A stretch of 31,077 nucleotides of DNA from a virus, in IMG/VR virus record IMGVR_UViG_3300025264_001337, positions 1 to 31,077 of that record. One strand, given 5' to 3'. The notes beneath the pieces were generated by a model. It saw only the letters and a list, made by a program, of their open reading frames with translations. It made no database searches and was not told the origin of the DNA. Shown here piece after piece: positions 8,690 through 16,329 of this stretch; within the stretch, counting starts at the first letter, position 1, and each line of letters opens with the position of its first letter. Position numbers and translations under genes: made by a program.

Positions 8690-10171
8690 TCAATTGCCAT
8701 CCGTCTTGGGTTCATCGGGCGTGTGGTCGTCGCCAGCAGAGGTAACGTATTCGCCGGGCAGGTATTTCGCGACCCACATCTGAGCCAGTTGCGATGCCGT
8801 GATGGGCTTGAGGAAATAATTGATCGGCACGCCGCCACCACTTGCGGCTTTGGTCACGAAGTCAGTGAAGGCAGTCATAAGACTATTGATATCCAACATC
8901 TTATTTTTGCCATCATCGAGTTCGCCAACAGCAGACAACGCACTTTTGATCTTCGACGCTTCCAACGCAACCATCTGACCACCCGTCCTTGCGTTGTCTG
9001 CGGCGGATGTAATGCTGGACTGAGCGTCAGCGGTAGAGTTTTGCAACACGGCCAACTGCCCCATCATCTTATCAGGGGAGAAGTCTGTAAATTGTTTCAC
9101 GGTCAGGGCAACATCGTTCGCTTCGATTGTCGGGATGATACCCATCGTCACCAGACTGATGTGTGATGTGATGTTCTGGCTACTCAGCAGGTTCTTCGCC
9201 GAACTGCTGAAGCTACCGTCAACACCGAACCCGCCCTTGAAATCCGAGAACCAACTGCCCACTTCCATCTGGCCTTGCAAACTTGCAGCAGTGGATCGCA
9301 TCTTCTGATCAGTTTCAGTTGATGAATCCTTGAGTACATGAACCATGCCGACGAAACTGCTTCCCGTAGTGATGCCAGAAAGCAGATTGTAATAAGCGGC
9401 ATCCTTTGTCTGTTGCTGTTCAGCAATTTTAGAGATGCTACCGGCATCATTTACTTTGATCATGTCGCCGGTCAATTCGCCAGTCGCGATCAGTTCGTTC
9501 CACGCGCGAATGCCTTTGTCCACATCTATGATAAACGGCGCAAACAAGTCGGCCTGTCGATGCGTACAATTGCACGTTATGACAAGGGTTCCTTGTATGT
9601 CGTGAGTCTCTACCTGATTAGCCAACTGGCTTCCCGATGAGTTGGTCATCTGGGTGGAGGCTTTGTCTCCAAGGAATGAGGTGCTGGCGGAGATAAACGA
9701 CTTCAACGCCGTCATCTGGTCCTTCGACTTTTGGGTTTCCTCATCAAAGGAAAAATACTGAGCGTCCATTGTCATCGTGTCTGCCGCCAATGGCATCTGC
9801 TTGATCTCTGACTTGTTGTAATCAATCGGGCTTTCGATGGCAGAACTGATTTGCGGGATTGCCTTTCTCTCTTCCGCTACCTTCGGCAGATTAGTCGCGG
9901 AAGTCGTCGCGTATGTCGCAGCCGCCGTCTTGATGGCGGCGTTGACATCGTCTATCGGCTTTTCAAGATCATCCACATCCACATCCATGAGCGTCAGTTC
10001 CTCCTTGGTCATATCGAGTTTTCTTCTCAACATGATCAGGGAATTGAGTTCATCTTGTGCCGCATCAATTGGTGTTTGCAGTGCTGAGATGTTTTCAAGA
10101 ACCTTGAGATGTGATGGCGGAACGATATTGCCCAAGTCTAGGTTGGGGTCATACGGAATATTAGTGGACAT
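8690..10171 (-). CDS. unrecognised 493-residue protein
   Basis: This long, well-started gene (AAGGG seven bases before ATG) has no domain I can name with confidence. The N-terminal 120 residues are predicted helical and coiled-coil-like, with heptad-style Leu/Ile. There is a short Cys pair in VITCNCTHRQADLFAP. The middle and C-terminal parts are rich in Ser, Thr and Gly, with GSSFVGMVHVL, SLVTMGIIPTIE and PINYFLKPITASQLAQMW. It has no signal peptide or clear membrane segment, although stretches such as ISLVTMGIIPTIE are hydrophobic. It lies between the lipoprotein and a holin-like gene, a position that often holds morons or lysis-associated genes. I have an unverified impression that similar uncharacterised proteins occur outside phages, including in fungi. 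Confidence 0.85.
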   Translation of the reverse strand: MSTNIPYDPNLDLGNIVPPSHLKVLENISALQTPIDAAQDELNSLIMLRRKLDMTKEELTLMDVDVDDLEKPIDDVNAAIKTAAATYATTSATNLPKVAEERKAIPQISSAIESPIDYNKSEIKQMPLAADTMTMDAQYFSFDEETQKSKDQMTALKSFISASTSFLGDKASTQMTNSSGSQLANQVETHDIQGTLVITCNCTHRQADLFAPFIIDVDKGIRAWNELIATGELTGDMIKVNDAGSISKIAEQQQTKDAAYYNLLSGITTGSSFVGMVHVLKDSSTETDQKMRSTAASLQGQMEVGSWFSDFKGGFGVDGSFSSSAKNLLSSQNITSHISLVTMGIIPTIEANDVALTVKQFTDFSPDKMMGQLAVLQNSTADAQSSITSAADNARTGGQMVALEASKIKSALSAVGELDDGKNKMLDINSLMTAFTDFVTKAASGGGVPINYFLKPITASQLAQMWVAKYLPGEYVTSAGDDHTPDEPKTDGN

Positions 10172-10202
10172 TCAGTTTCCCTTGTGAATATGTATTAACG
10201 GA

Positions 10203-10403
10203 TCACGGTGAAATTTTCAGGTCGCCCTTACGCCATCGCCCAACCAGAACCATCACCGCGCCACCAACCTTCAGGATGGCATCAGAGATGTTCTCTATTT
10301 CAACTGTCGGGAGATCGGGTAGGAAGTGATTGAGGACAAGAATGAGTAGCCCTAAGATGGTGACAGATTTAAGTGCGAATTTACTTGTCTCGTTTCCAGC
10401 CAT
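10203..10403 (-). CDS. holin-like small membrane protein
   Basis: The ATG at 10403 is preferred over a TTG at 10445 because an AGGA motif sits 7 bases upstream. The 66-residue product has a short polar N-terminus, a first hydrophobic helix (SVTILGLLILVLNHFLP) and a second (ILKVGGAVMVLVG), then a basic tail RWRKGDLKISP. This two-helix plan with a charged C-terminus fits phage holins or related membrane proteins that form inner-membrane lesions. No endolysin is visible in the window, so the assignment rests on topology alone. Confidence 0.6.
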   Translation of the reverse strand: MAGNETSKFALKSVTILGLLILVLNHFLPDLPTVEIENISDAILKVGGAVMVLVGRWRKGDLKISP

Positions 10404-10442
10404 GGTAGAATCCTTTCTATCATCTCGTTCCAATTCAACAGA

Positions 10443-10496
10443 CAACAGGTCTTGTTGAAGCAGGGAGCGTATAAGTCAACAGCATATACAATATGC
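10443..10496. other. two small inverted repeats downstream of the helicase gene
   Basis: GCATAT-aca-ATATGC (10482-10496) abuts the helicase stop codon. CAACA-ggtct-TGTTG lies at 10443-10457. Neither has a U-tract typical of a terminator. The first is AT-rich and symmetric, like an operator. Function is unknown. Confidence 0.5.
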
Positions 10497-11873
10497 CTAC
10501 GCCGTCCAGCTTTGATCTTGAACGGACTCAAATCTTGTCCTCTCCCCATTCCAATCAAGTATGGCCTTGCCCCGTGGGCCGTTCCTCTGCTTGCGAACGA
10601 AAACACTGGCCTTGCCTACCTTGTCGGGGTTCTCCTCGGCCCACTCCGGATCACCCAAGTGGTACATCTCCTCGCGGTGGATCATAAATACCAGATCGGC
10701 GTCCTTCGACAGGGACGAGGACGAGTGCAAGTCATCCAGCCCCGGCGGGGCCACATGCTGCCCGGCCATACGCTTGCGAAGCTGGGATAGACACACAACC
10801 GCCACGCCCATGCTGGTTGCCAACTGCTTCAGAGACCGGGACAGGATACGGATGCTGTTGATCTCGCTCCTGTCATCCGGGTATTCCATGATCTGGAGGT
10901 AGTCAACGAATATGGCCTCGATCCCGGCCTGAGTTTTGAGTCTCCTAGAGAACGATGAGAGGGTGTATATGTCCAGAGGGGACGCATGGGTGAGGTACAA
11001 GGGCCAGTCCTTGGACATCGCGAACACGTCATCCAGTTCAGACCACTCATAGTCGGACATGTTTCCGGGATGGTTGAACTTGCTTCGCGGCAGGTTGGAC
11101 CTCGACATCAAGAAGCGGTCAGCCAGCTTTTCCTTGGTCATCTCGACGGAGAAGTACGCCACCGGATGGCTGTTCATTGCGAGATTCTCGGCGATCTGCA
11201 TGGCGAGTGAGGTCTTCCCGGCTGATGTGTCGGCACCTATGACAACCAGACTTCCCGGCTCAAAGTCATAGACCATCGTGTCCAGTTCCGGTATCCCGGT
11301 CTTGAGTCTTTTGTTTTCCTCGGGGTTCTTCGCCAGTCTTCGGGCGCGTTTGATGGCCTCCTGCACCTCGGCCCCGATGGGCTTGGCTATGGATACATGA
11401 TCCTCGGCAAGCTGGGCGTACACGTTCTGCTCAAATCTCTCTATCGCCTCTGGGACTTCCACCGTAGGGTCGCTTATGGCCTTTAGAAGTTGCGTCTGGA
11501 AAGACTCGACCGATCCGTAGGCAGACCTCCATCTGGATCGGGCGGCTACGCACTTGGCGTAATACCGGGAGCCTTCGCTGTGTGGCATGGACTGGATCAA
11601 CTCCAGCACATAGGCTTTGCCGCCGCAGCCATCCCACCTATCCTCCGATTCCATCCACCCTACGAATCTCTGGGGGTCTATCATCTTGGACGATGACTCA
11701 AAGTCGTATACAGATCGCCAGATGTTCTGATGCCTGCGGTCTAGGAAGAACTCCTCGCTCTTCACATACTCCATGCACTCGGGCAGGTCCTCTGTCTTGC
11801 GAAGTATGGACCCCAAGAGGAGACGCTCCTCCTCCATGGTCATGTCGATGATAGCCTGCATGTTGCCGTTCAT
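10497..11873 (-). CDS. dnaB: replicative DNA helicase, DnaB family
   Basis: This 458-residue hexameric helicase of superfamily 4 has an N-terminal DnaB domain (about 10-130, beginning EEERLLLGSIL) and a RecA-like motor. Its Walker A is GADTSAGKT (213-221), with FSVEMTKEKLADR, the Walker B region IFVDYLQIME (321-330), LSQLRKR, and a C-terminal RKQRNGPRGKA motif. It unwinds DNA ahead of the replication fork and should be loaded by the initiator encoded directly upstream. The two genes overlap in TGATG. The length is normal for the family and all expected motifs are present. No separate primase was recognised beside it. Confidence 0.93.
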   Translation of the reverse strand: MNGNMQAIIDMTMEEERLLLGSILRKTEDLPECMEYVKSEEFFLDRRHQNIWRSVYDFESSSKMIDPQRFVGWMESEDRWDGCGGKAYVLELIQSMPHSEGSRYYAKCVAARSRWRSAYGSVESFQTQLLKAISDPTVEVPEAIERFEQNVYAQLAEDHVSIAKPIGAEVQEAIKRARRLAKNPEENKRLKTGIPELDTMVYDFEPGSLVVIGADTSAGKTSLAMQIAENLAMNSHPVAYFSVEMTKEKLADRFLMSRSNLPRSKFNHPGNMSDYEWSELDDVFAMSKDWPLYLTHASPLDIYTLSSFSRRLKTQAGIEAIFVDYLQIMEYPDDRSEINSIRILSRSLKQLATSMGVAVVCLSQLRKRMAGQHVAPPGLDDLHSSSSLSKDADLVFMIHREEMYHLGDPEWAEENPDKVGKASVFVRKQRNGPRGKAILDWNGERTRFESVQDQSWTA

Positions 11874-12634
11874 CAGTATATCTCCACACGTTTAGTGTAG
11901 TCCGTGGCATCTGGTTTGACTGGAGTTCCCTGAGAATTATCCAGCCATTCACGATTGTCGTCATCGTACCGCCCGGAGTTCATCCAGCTTGCCGGGTGTG
12001 GGCAATACTTCCCAGCCTTCCCGGAATCGCTCTTGGCGAAATCCCTGACCCGCGACAGCAACCATGAGCAGGCATCCTCCGTGTGTCCGTTCGCATATAT
12101 ATTTCGTATTGCTTTCTCGATAGCGGCAAGTGCTGCCGCCCTCCCAACCTTTCGGGGATAGGACTGGTAGATGTGATTGATAATCTTTCCCTTGCCCTCC
12201 ATATCGCCAACCTTCCAGACGATTTTGGGCATTACTGTTTCCTTTACTGGTTCCCTTACTGGATTGGGGGAATCAGATTCCCTACCTTGGGGAACGTCAT
12301 TCCCTACCCTAGGGAATTTAATACTCTGGGGAACCTCGTTCCCTAGGGAATCAGGTTCCCCAGCAGATGGCCAGTTATCGGGGAGCAGGAAGTATCTCGT
12401 GGTCTGGTTCTTGAGTTGCATCCTCCGGATCAGCCCGTCCCGTTCCATGGCTTGGAGGTTGACCATCACTGTCTTTCTGTTGCACCCGCTCAGTCTGGCT
12501 ATCCTTGCTAGGCTGGGCCAGCACACCAAGTCCCGGAGATTCCCATTCACAGAGTCGGCTAGACTCATCAGGATCATCTTCCTAGTGGTCCCCAGATTCA
12601 CTCCCATGACCTTCCTCATCAGATCAAATGACAT
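11873..12634 (-). CDS. winged-helix replication initiator (lambda O / DnaD-like role)
   Basis: The start at 12634 is chosen for AAGGA seven bases upstream. A longer frame would begin inside the terminator region. The 253-residue protein has an N-terminal winged helix (about 15-85, with ARIARLSGCNRKTVMVNLQAM as the HTH). A repetitive linker (about 92-128, with LGNEVPQ and VGNDVPQ) follows, then a C-terminal domain beginning IYQSYPRKVGRAAALAAIEKA, a pattern common in phage replication proteins. The plan of DNA-binding head, linker encoded by repeats, and helicase-contact tail matches lambda O in layout, not in sequence. It overlaps the helicase start by one base. The likely role is origin recognition and helicase loading. 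Confidence 0.75.
   Translation of the reverse strand: MSFDLMRKVMGVNLGTTRKMILMSLADSVNGNLRDLVCWPSLARIARLSGCNRKTVMVNLQAMERDGLIRRMQLKNQTTRYFLLPDNWPSAGEPDSLGNEVPQSIKFPRVGNDVPQGRESDSPNPVREPVKETVMPKIVWKVGDMEGKGKIINHIYQSYPRKVGRAAALAAIEKAIRNIYANGHTEDACSWLLSRVRDFAKSDSGKAGKYCPHPASWMNSGRYDDDNREWLDNSQGTPVKPDATDYTKRVEIY
12251..12361. repeat. iteron-like cluster, possible replication origin inside the initiator gene
   Basis: Ten copies of the half-site TTCCC or its complement GGGAA lie in 111 bases. TTCCC is at 12251, 12278, 12300, 12339 and 12356. GGGAA ends at 12272, 12294, 12316, 12333 and 12350. Three form close inverted pairs: two 17-bp units at 12278-12294 and 12300-12316 (TTCCCTACC followed by GGGGAA or AGGGAA), spaced 22 bp start to start, and the perfect palindrome TTCCCTAGGGAA at 12339-12350. 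The cluster encodes the linker of the initiator, the same place where lambda keeps its origin iterons. The origin role is inferred. Confidence 0.6.
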
Positions 12635-12696
12635 GCAGCATCCTTGCCTTCCCGGTTGGAGGTTGTTGTCCCGCTGATCGGTTGACTTGACGGTAT

Positions 12697-12729
12697 AAAA
12701 AGCCTCCGGGGGCGGAGCGGCCCCCGGAG
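12697..12729 (-). terminator. rho-independent terminator
   Basis: A perfect 9-bp GC stem, CTCCGGGGG (12704-12712) with CCCCCGGAG (12721-12729) and an 8-base loop, is followed on the minus strand by a short GC step and a U5 tract (12697-12701). It ends transcription of the annealing-protein gene, about 46 bases past its stop. A second stem, TGCCGCC/GGCGGCA (12741-12762), stands between the stop and the terminator. Confidence 0.85.
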
Positions 12730-12775
12730 ACGAGCAACAATGCCGCCCCGCACAAGGCGGCACATGAACATGGCA

Positions 12776-13885
12776 CTAGACCTTCAGTCCGCCAGTGTCG
12801 ATTTGATTTTTAATCGAGGCCAGATCACCATCTTCAAGTTCCTCGGGGGTCTTGCCCATAACCGTGGCGGCAAAGCCGACGATCCTGTCCTTGGCCTTGT
12901 CAACGTGGGCAGAATCCCTGTCGGCAAGGGCCATGACCAGCTTCTCAAACTCGGTCGGACCCTCGCCAGCGGCAGGCGAAGCTGAAGTTTCAGAGGCTGC
13001 GGGAGCCTGTGGGACCGCTTTCTTCTTGGTCGGAGTACGCTTCTTCACCTGATCGACTACCTTCTGGGCCGTGACACTAGGCAGGGCCTTGGCCGCGCCG
13101 CCGTTATCGCTGAACATATCAGCAACGGTGGTCTCGCCTTGGTCTATCGCGTTCCATATTCCCAGAAGCATCTTGCGATCCTCCTGATTAAACGACTCGA
13201 TCTTCTTGCCTAGGTGCTGTTCCAGCATCTCCTGAGTCACGTTCTTGCCGCTGAACTGAGTCATTATCCGCTTGACTGTGGACTCGTCAAGAAGCTGGGT
13301 GAGTGCGTTGCCCACGGCCTCTTCCAACTCAGACCTAAGTCCGGGCGGAACGCTCCTCAGTATAACCTCGCGGATCACCTTGGACTTCTCGGCCTTGACC
13401 ACGACATTAAAAAATCTGTCATCGTCGTGCCTCCGGGTTCCGCCGCCTCGGGCTTTGTAGAACTTGGACACCAGCACTGAGTCTGACCACACCCGTCCGC
13501 TCACATAGTCGGTGAAGGATGCCTCGATCTTGACCGTGGATTCGTCCACCGGGACCACATCCGCCCGGACCCGGTTGAATCCGTAGGAACTGGCGATAGC
13601 CTCGGCTGCCCGGATGGACAGGCCCGTGGCGTACCGCATGTTGTTGTTGTCGCCCCGGCCAACAGGCTTGTCGTACATTGCTGCTCTGGCGAATGACGGG
13701 AACGCAGCCAACTGGTTCATAATGTCCGCCTTGATGGCTGGATAGTCCCTAGTGCCAGCGGCCTGCGCCGCCAGCATGATCGTGTCGTTCTCCATCTTGA
13801 TCAGGGCGAGGTCTCTCGGCATCCCAGCCTCTGGTGCCGGGATCATTTCGGCCTCTACCGGGTCCGTCTTGGTCATCTGGCTCAT
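12776..13885 (-). CDS. putative ssDNA-annealing recombination protein
   Basis: This 369-residue protein has a strong start (AAGGAG seven bases upstream). The central region, YATGLSIRAAEAIASSYG followed by a D/E-rich strand set and then FFNVVVKAEKSKVIREVI, matches a widespread phage family whose members carry G-S-x-R-x-A-E-A-I-A and N-x(7)A-x-x-R-x-x-R. I take it as a single-strand annealing protein because it overlaps, in ATGA, the YqaJ-type exonuclease gene, the classic exonuclease-annealer pairing of RecE-RecT and lambda Exo-Beta. The last 90 residues are a low-complexity Ala/Pro/Lys linker plus a short acidic helix. The fold family is not certain; RecT, Erf and Rad52-like are the alternatives. 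Confidence 0.65.
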   Translation of the reverse strand: MSQMTKTDPVEAEMIPAPEAGMPRDLALIKMENDTIMLAAQAAGTRDYPAIKADIMNQLAAFPSFARAAMYDKPVGRGDNNNMRYATGLSIRAAEAIASSYGFNRVRADVVPVDESTVKIEASFTDYVSGRVWSDSVLVSKFYKARGGGTRRHDDDRFFNVVVKAEKSKVIREVILRSVPPGLRSELEEAVGNALTQLLDESTVKRIMTQFSGKNVTQEMLEQHLGKKIESFNQEDRKMLLGIWNAIDQGETTVADMFSDNGGAAKALPSVTAQKVVDQVKKRTPTKKKAVPQAPAASETSASPAAGEGPTEFEKLVMALADRDSAHVDKAKDRIVGFAATVMGKTPEELEDGDLASIKNQIDTGGLKV

Positions 13886-14736
13886 ATCACTGCTCCTTGT
13901 TTAACCTGCTTCACTCTCAGCACCGGACGCTCCGGTGGCATATAGGTAACCATCTGGCCTCCCGCCTTGGCTGCCTCGCAGTCCCCCATTACTTGAAGGA
14001 GACTAGCCTTGGCTTCACCTTCTTCCCGCTCTGCTTTCAGGCGGAGTTCTCTGGAAGAAATCCAGTCTTGAATTAGGTGGACAGGAACTTCCATTATACT
14101 TCCCGGCTCACGCTTTACCTGCTTGAGTAGATCAAGGGATGCGGACCCCTCGGGACACACGTCAGCCTCCACGTTCTCCTTCCAGAAGCGGCGAGACTCG
14201 TGAAGGATGCCGCCGCAAACCTCCTCGTTGCGGTCCACCCGGAACCACGCGAACCCTCGTGAGCCATCTGCCGTGATCACCCAGCAGGCTTGCGACTTGG
14301 GCAGTGCCATCAGATGCACATGGCACTGGACATAGACGCTTGGCGGAACCTCGCCCGTACCGATGGCCCCCCACTGGTCCGAGACAGGCCCACGCAGGCC
14401 CACAGTCTTGATCTCAACGGGTTCTCCGGTCTCCACTACTCTTCCGTCATGGTGATCCAAGATGGGAGACAGAGGGACTCTCCGTTCGTTGTGGGCTTGG
14501 GTGATTTCCATCTCGGGCAGGCCGTCGATCATGCCATCCTCGGCGGCTTGGATTACGCCCGGCTCAAAGTAAGTCCCAAACAGCATGGCTCCGTTGGCAG
14601 GGGTGGGCGGAACCCTCTGGGTCTTCGCCAGCCACACATCCACGGGCGAACGCCACGGGTTGAGACCAAGGACCGCCGCCATATCGGAGGAGCCAAGGTG
14701 CAGGTGGTGCCTGTTTCGCTGTCGCTCGGTTATCAT
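13882..14736 (-). CDS. YqaJ-type viral exonuclease (PD-(D/E)XK)
   Basis: The 284-residue protein has the YqaJ signature. GSSDMAAVLGLNPWRSPVD (15-33) is followed by FGTYFEPG (53-60), the active site D94 then PVEIKT with E108 and K110, and Q137 in the helix VYVQCHVHLMAL. These are the residues of lambda-exonuclease-like enzymes that resect one strand of a duplex end to expose a 3' overhang for annealing. The C-terminal 60 residues are helical, with a basic end that may contact the annealer. The gene follows the serine recombinase stop by one base and overlaps the annealer start by four. Start support is weak (GGTGACG). Confidence 0.85.
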   Translation of the reverse strand: MITERQRNRHHLHLGSSDMAAVLGLNPWRSPVDVWLAKTQRVPPTPANGAMLFGTYFEPGVIQAAEDGMIDGLPEMEITQAHNERRVPLSPILDHHDGRVVETGEPVEIKTVGLRGPVSDQWGAIGTGEVPPSVYVQCHVHLMALPKSQACWVITADGSRGFAWFRVDRNEEVCGGILHESRRFWKENVEADVCPEGSASLDLLKQVKREPGSIMEVPVHLIQDWISSRELRLKAEREEGEAKASLLQVMGDCEAAKAGGQMVTYMPPERPVLRVKQVKQGAVI

Positions 14737-14737
14737 A

Positions 14738-15436
14738 TCACGTCACCGTTGGGTAAAAGTCTCTGTCAAAATCCACGAACTTCCGTATCGTGGTTTGCCA
14801 CCACGACTTGCCGTTCCGTGGCAAGCGACCGTCCTCCTCCAGATGCCGCCCGATCTTCCTGCACGACATACCTTTTGTCCGGAGTTCTCTGGCAATACGG
14901 ATAGTCTCCTGCTCGTCTCTGTCGATCTCCATTCTCTTGCCGTCCGGGTTCAGGCGGTATCCGTAGGGGACTTTGCCGCACCGCTCTCCCCTGCCTCGCT
15001 TCCACTTGACAACCTGCTTGCAACGCTCACTGGTCTGCTGCCGCTGGTACTGGCCGATAGCCAAGAGGACATGGAACATGAGGTTGCCGCCGCTCGTGGT
15101 CGTGTCGATCATGTTGCCCTCGGTCATCGAGACCCAGTCGGCCTTGATGTCTTGGAGCCTGTTGAGAATCTTGCAGGCATCAGACACAGAGCGGCTGAGC
15201 CTGAACAGGTCATACACGACAAGAACACCGCCAGCCGCACTCTCCACCGCCTCCCATAGCCCCGGCCTGTTGTCCGCACGGCCTCCGCTGCGTCCCTCGT
15301 CGGCGTAGATGTTCAGCAAGTCCCAGCCTCGCCCCTTGCAGAAGGCTTTGATGCGAGTTCTCTGGTCGTCCAGAGATATGCCTTCGCCTGCCTGCTGCTC
15401 GGTGGATACTCGCACATATCCGGTAGCCGTAGTCAT
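14738..15436 (-). CDS. serine recombinase (resolvase/invertase type)
   Basis: The 232-residue protein has an N-terminal resolvase domain: GYVRVSTEQQ with catalytic Ser11 and Arg8, then VVYDLFRLSRS with Asp76, Arg79 and Arg82, and the long helix near GGNLMFHVLLAIGQYQRQ. A C-terminal HTH-like part (about 165-225, GMSCRKIGRHLEEDG) would bind DNA. It is much shorter than the large serine integrases (450-600 residues), so site-specific resolution or inversion is more likely than integration, though phage integration by small enzymes cannot be excluded. It overlaps the upstream HTH gene in ATGA, which suggests coupled translation. Confidence 0.88.
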   Translation of the reverse strand: MTTATGYVRVSTEQQAGEGISLDDQRTRIKAFCKGRGWDLLNIYADEGRSGGRADNRPGLWEAVESAAGGVLVVYDLFRLSRSVSDACKILNRLQDIKADWVSMTEGNMIDTTTSGGNLMFHVLLAIGQYQRQQTSERCKQVVKWKRGRGERCGKVPYGYRLNPDGKRMEIDRDEQETIRIARELRTKGMSCRKIGRHLEEDGRLPRNGKSWWQTTIRKFVDFDRDFYPTVT

Positions 15437-15738
15437 GCCACTTGCTCCTTTTCCTCTCGGAGCGTGCGGGCCTTCTCCCTGCTTTTATCTAGCTTTCGTC
15501 GCCTGCGGAGTTCTCCCCGCAGGGTTGTGATAATGTCCGGGCTGAACACACGGGCTACTCCAGCCCTGCCGTGTTCCTTGATCGCCAGCTTCTTGATCAT
15601 GTACAGCACGTTGTGGAGGCGAATGTCAAGCCTGTCAGCGATCTGCCCTACTGTGTACAGTTGCACGACAGGCAGGGGGTTCTTTGATTCCTTGGCGTAC
15701 TCCACCCCTAGCGGGGTGGGGGGTCTAGTGGGTTCCAT
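15433..15738 (-). CDS. small MerR/excisionase-type HTH protein
   Basis: The 101-residue protein has LYTVGQIADRLDIRLHNV (about 28-45) as helix-turn-helix, followed by a wing (RAGVARVFSPD) and a basic helical tail. This is the layout of helix-turn-helix 17 / excisionase-like proteins. The gene precedes and overlaps the serine recombinase gene, so it may act as its directionality factor or as a repressor. Its ribosome site is AAGGAG six bases before ATG. A promoter with a symmetric element lies immediately upstream (15761-15796). Confidence 0.7.
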   Translation of the reverse strand: MEPTRPPTPLGVEYAKESKNPLPVVQLYTVGQIADRLDIRLHNVLYMIKKLAIKEHGRAGVARVFSPDIITTLRGELRRRRKLDKSREKARTLREEKEQVA

Positions 15739-15760
15739 TGGTTACTCCTTGGTTGTGTTG

Positions 15761-15796
15761 TGTAGCGGTTATACTACAGGGGGTACTATTTAGCAA
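15761..15796 (-). promoter_or_regulatory. sigma70-type promoter with overlapping operator-like palindrome
   Basis: On the minus strand, -35 TTGCTA (15791-15796), a 17-base spacer and -10 TATAAC (15768-15773) precede the HTH-recombinase-exonuclease-annealer operon. An inverted repeat TGTAG-N8-CTACA (15761-15778) embraces the -10 element and could be a repressor site, for instance for the HTH protein itself. Confidence 0.6.
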
Positions 15797-15803
15797 CCAC
15801 TGC

Positions 15804-15914
15804 TCATCGGTCTTGCTCCTTGTCGCTTATAGCCATGCAGATCACCACGCTTAACACGCAGCAGCACAGAAACAAAGCACCCGTGATGACCGCTCCGGTT
15901 AGTTCGTCAATCAT
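15804..15914 (-). CDS. 36-residue micro membrane protein
   Basis: A near-ideal ribosome site (AAGGAG, six bases before ATG at 15914) leads a 36-codon frame ending in TGA. The product begins MIDELTGAVITGALFL, continues through a Cys-rich hydrophobic run (CCCVLSVVICMA) and ends in a charged tail (SDKEQDR). That makes one transmembrane helix with a Cys triplet. The function is unknown. Micro-proteins of this type in phages often inhibit or modify host membrane enzymes. Confidence 0.6.
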   Translation of the reverse strand: MIDELTGAVITGALFLCCCVLSVVICMAISDKEQDR

Positions 15915-15939
15915 GTCTGCTCCTTTGGGTTCCCTAATT

Positions 15940-16329
15940 TCATTTTCGAGCTTTTCCCATCTGCGCAGATGCCCAAATGCGTAAGTCCTTTCTGCTAATG
16001 CGTCTACATCGTCCTTGGCTTCTGTTTCTGCTGCCTGTTAACCGCTCAATCCGAGTTCGATTTTGTAAATTCCGACTCAACGTCACATAGAGAGTCTTTG
16101 AGCAGATCAAATGCCCATTCAGGATGCGGCTCAGGTAGGTGGCTGAGCAGTTCACGTCTTTCGCCAATTGACGGAGGCTCAGGGCGTCGCCCGGCACATC
16201 AAGACATCGCATGATGAGTCCTGGTCCCTCGTGAGCCAACCCCTCGCGGATAACCTCTTCCTCGCCGAGATGCTCCTCGATGCGTTCAAGGAAGGACCAA
16301 TCAAGACCTGTCTCATTCATTTTCAACAT
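15940..16329 (-). CDS. Cro/CI-like HTH DNA-binding protein
   Basis: The 129-residue protein has a HTH at about 50-85 (LSLRQLAKDVNCSATYLSRI) in a xenobiotic-response-element-like arrangement, preceded by an acidic helix and followed by an Arg-rich tail (NRSQGRCRRISRKDLR). It is likely a transcription regulator, perhaps of the operon to its left. Its ATG overlaps the end of the upstream gene by seven bases. An alternative start lies at 16320. Confidence 0.7.
   Translation of the reverse strand: MLKMNETGLDWSFLERIEEHLGEEEVIREGLAHEGPGLIMRCLDVPGDALSLRQLAKDVNCSATYLSRILNGHLICSKTLYVTLSRNLQNRTRIERLTGSRNRSQGRCRRISRKDLRIWASAQMGKARK

Noticed and set aside
12635-12763. N-terminal extension of the initiator gene
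   Set aside because: The added 43 residues are Cys/Pro-rich and run through a terminator hairpin; the internal ATG has a good ribosome site.
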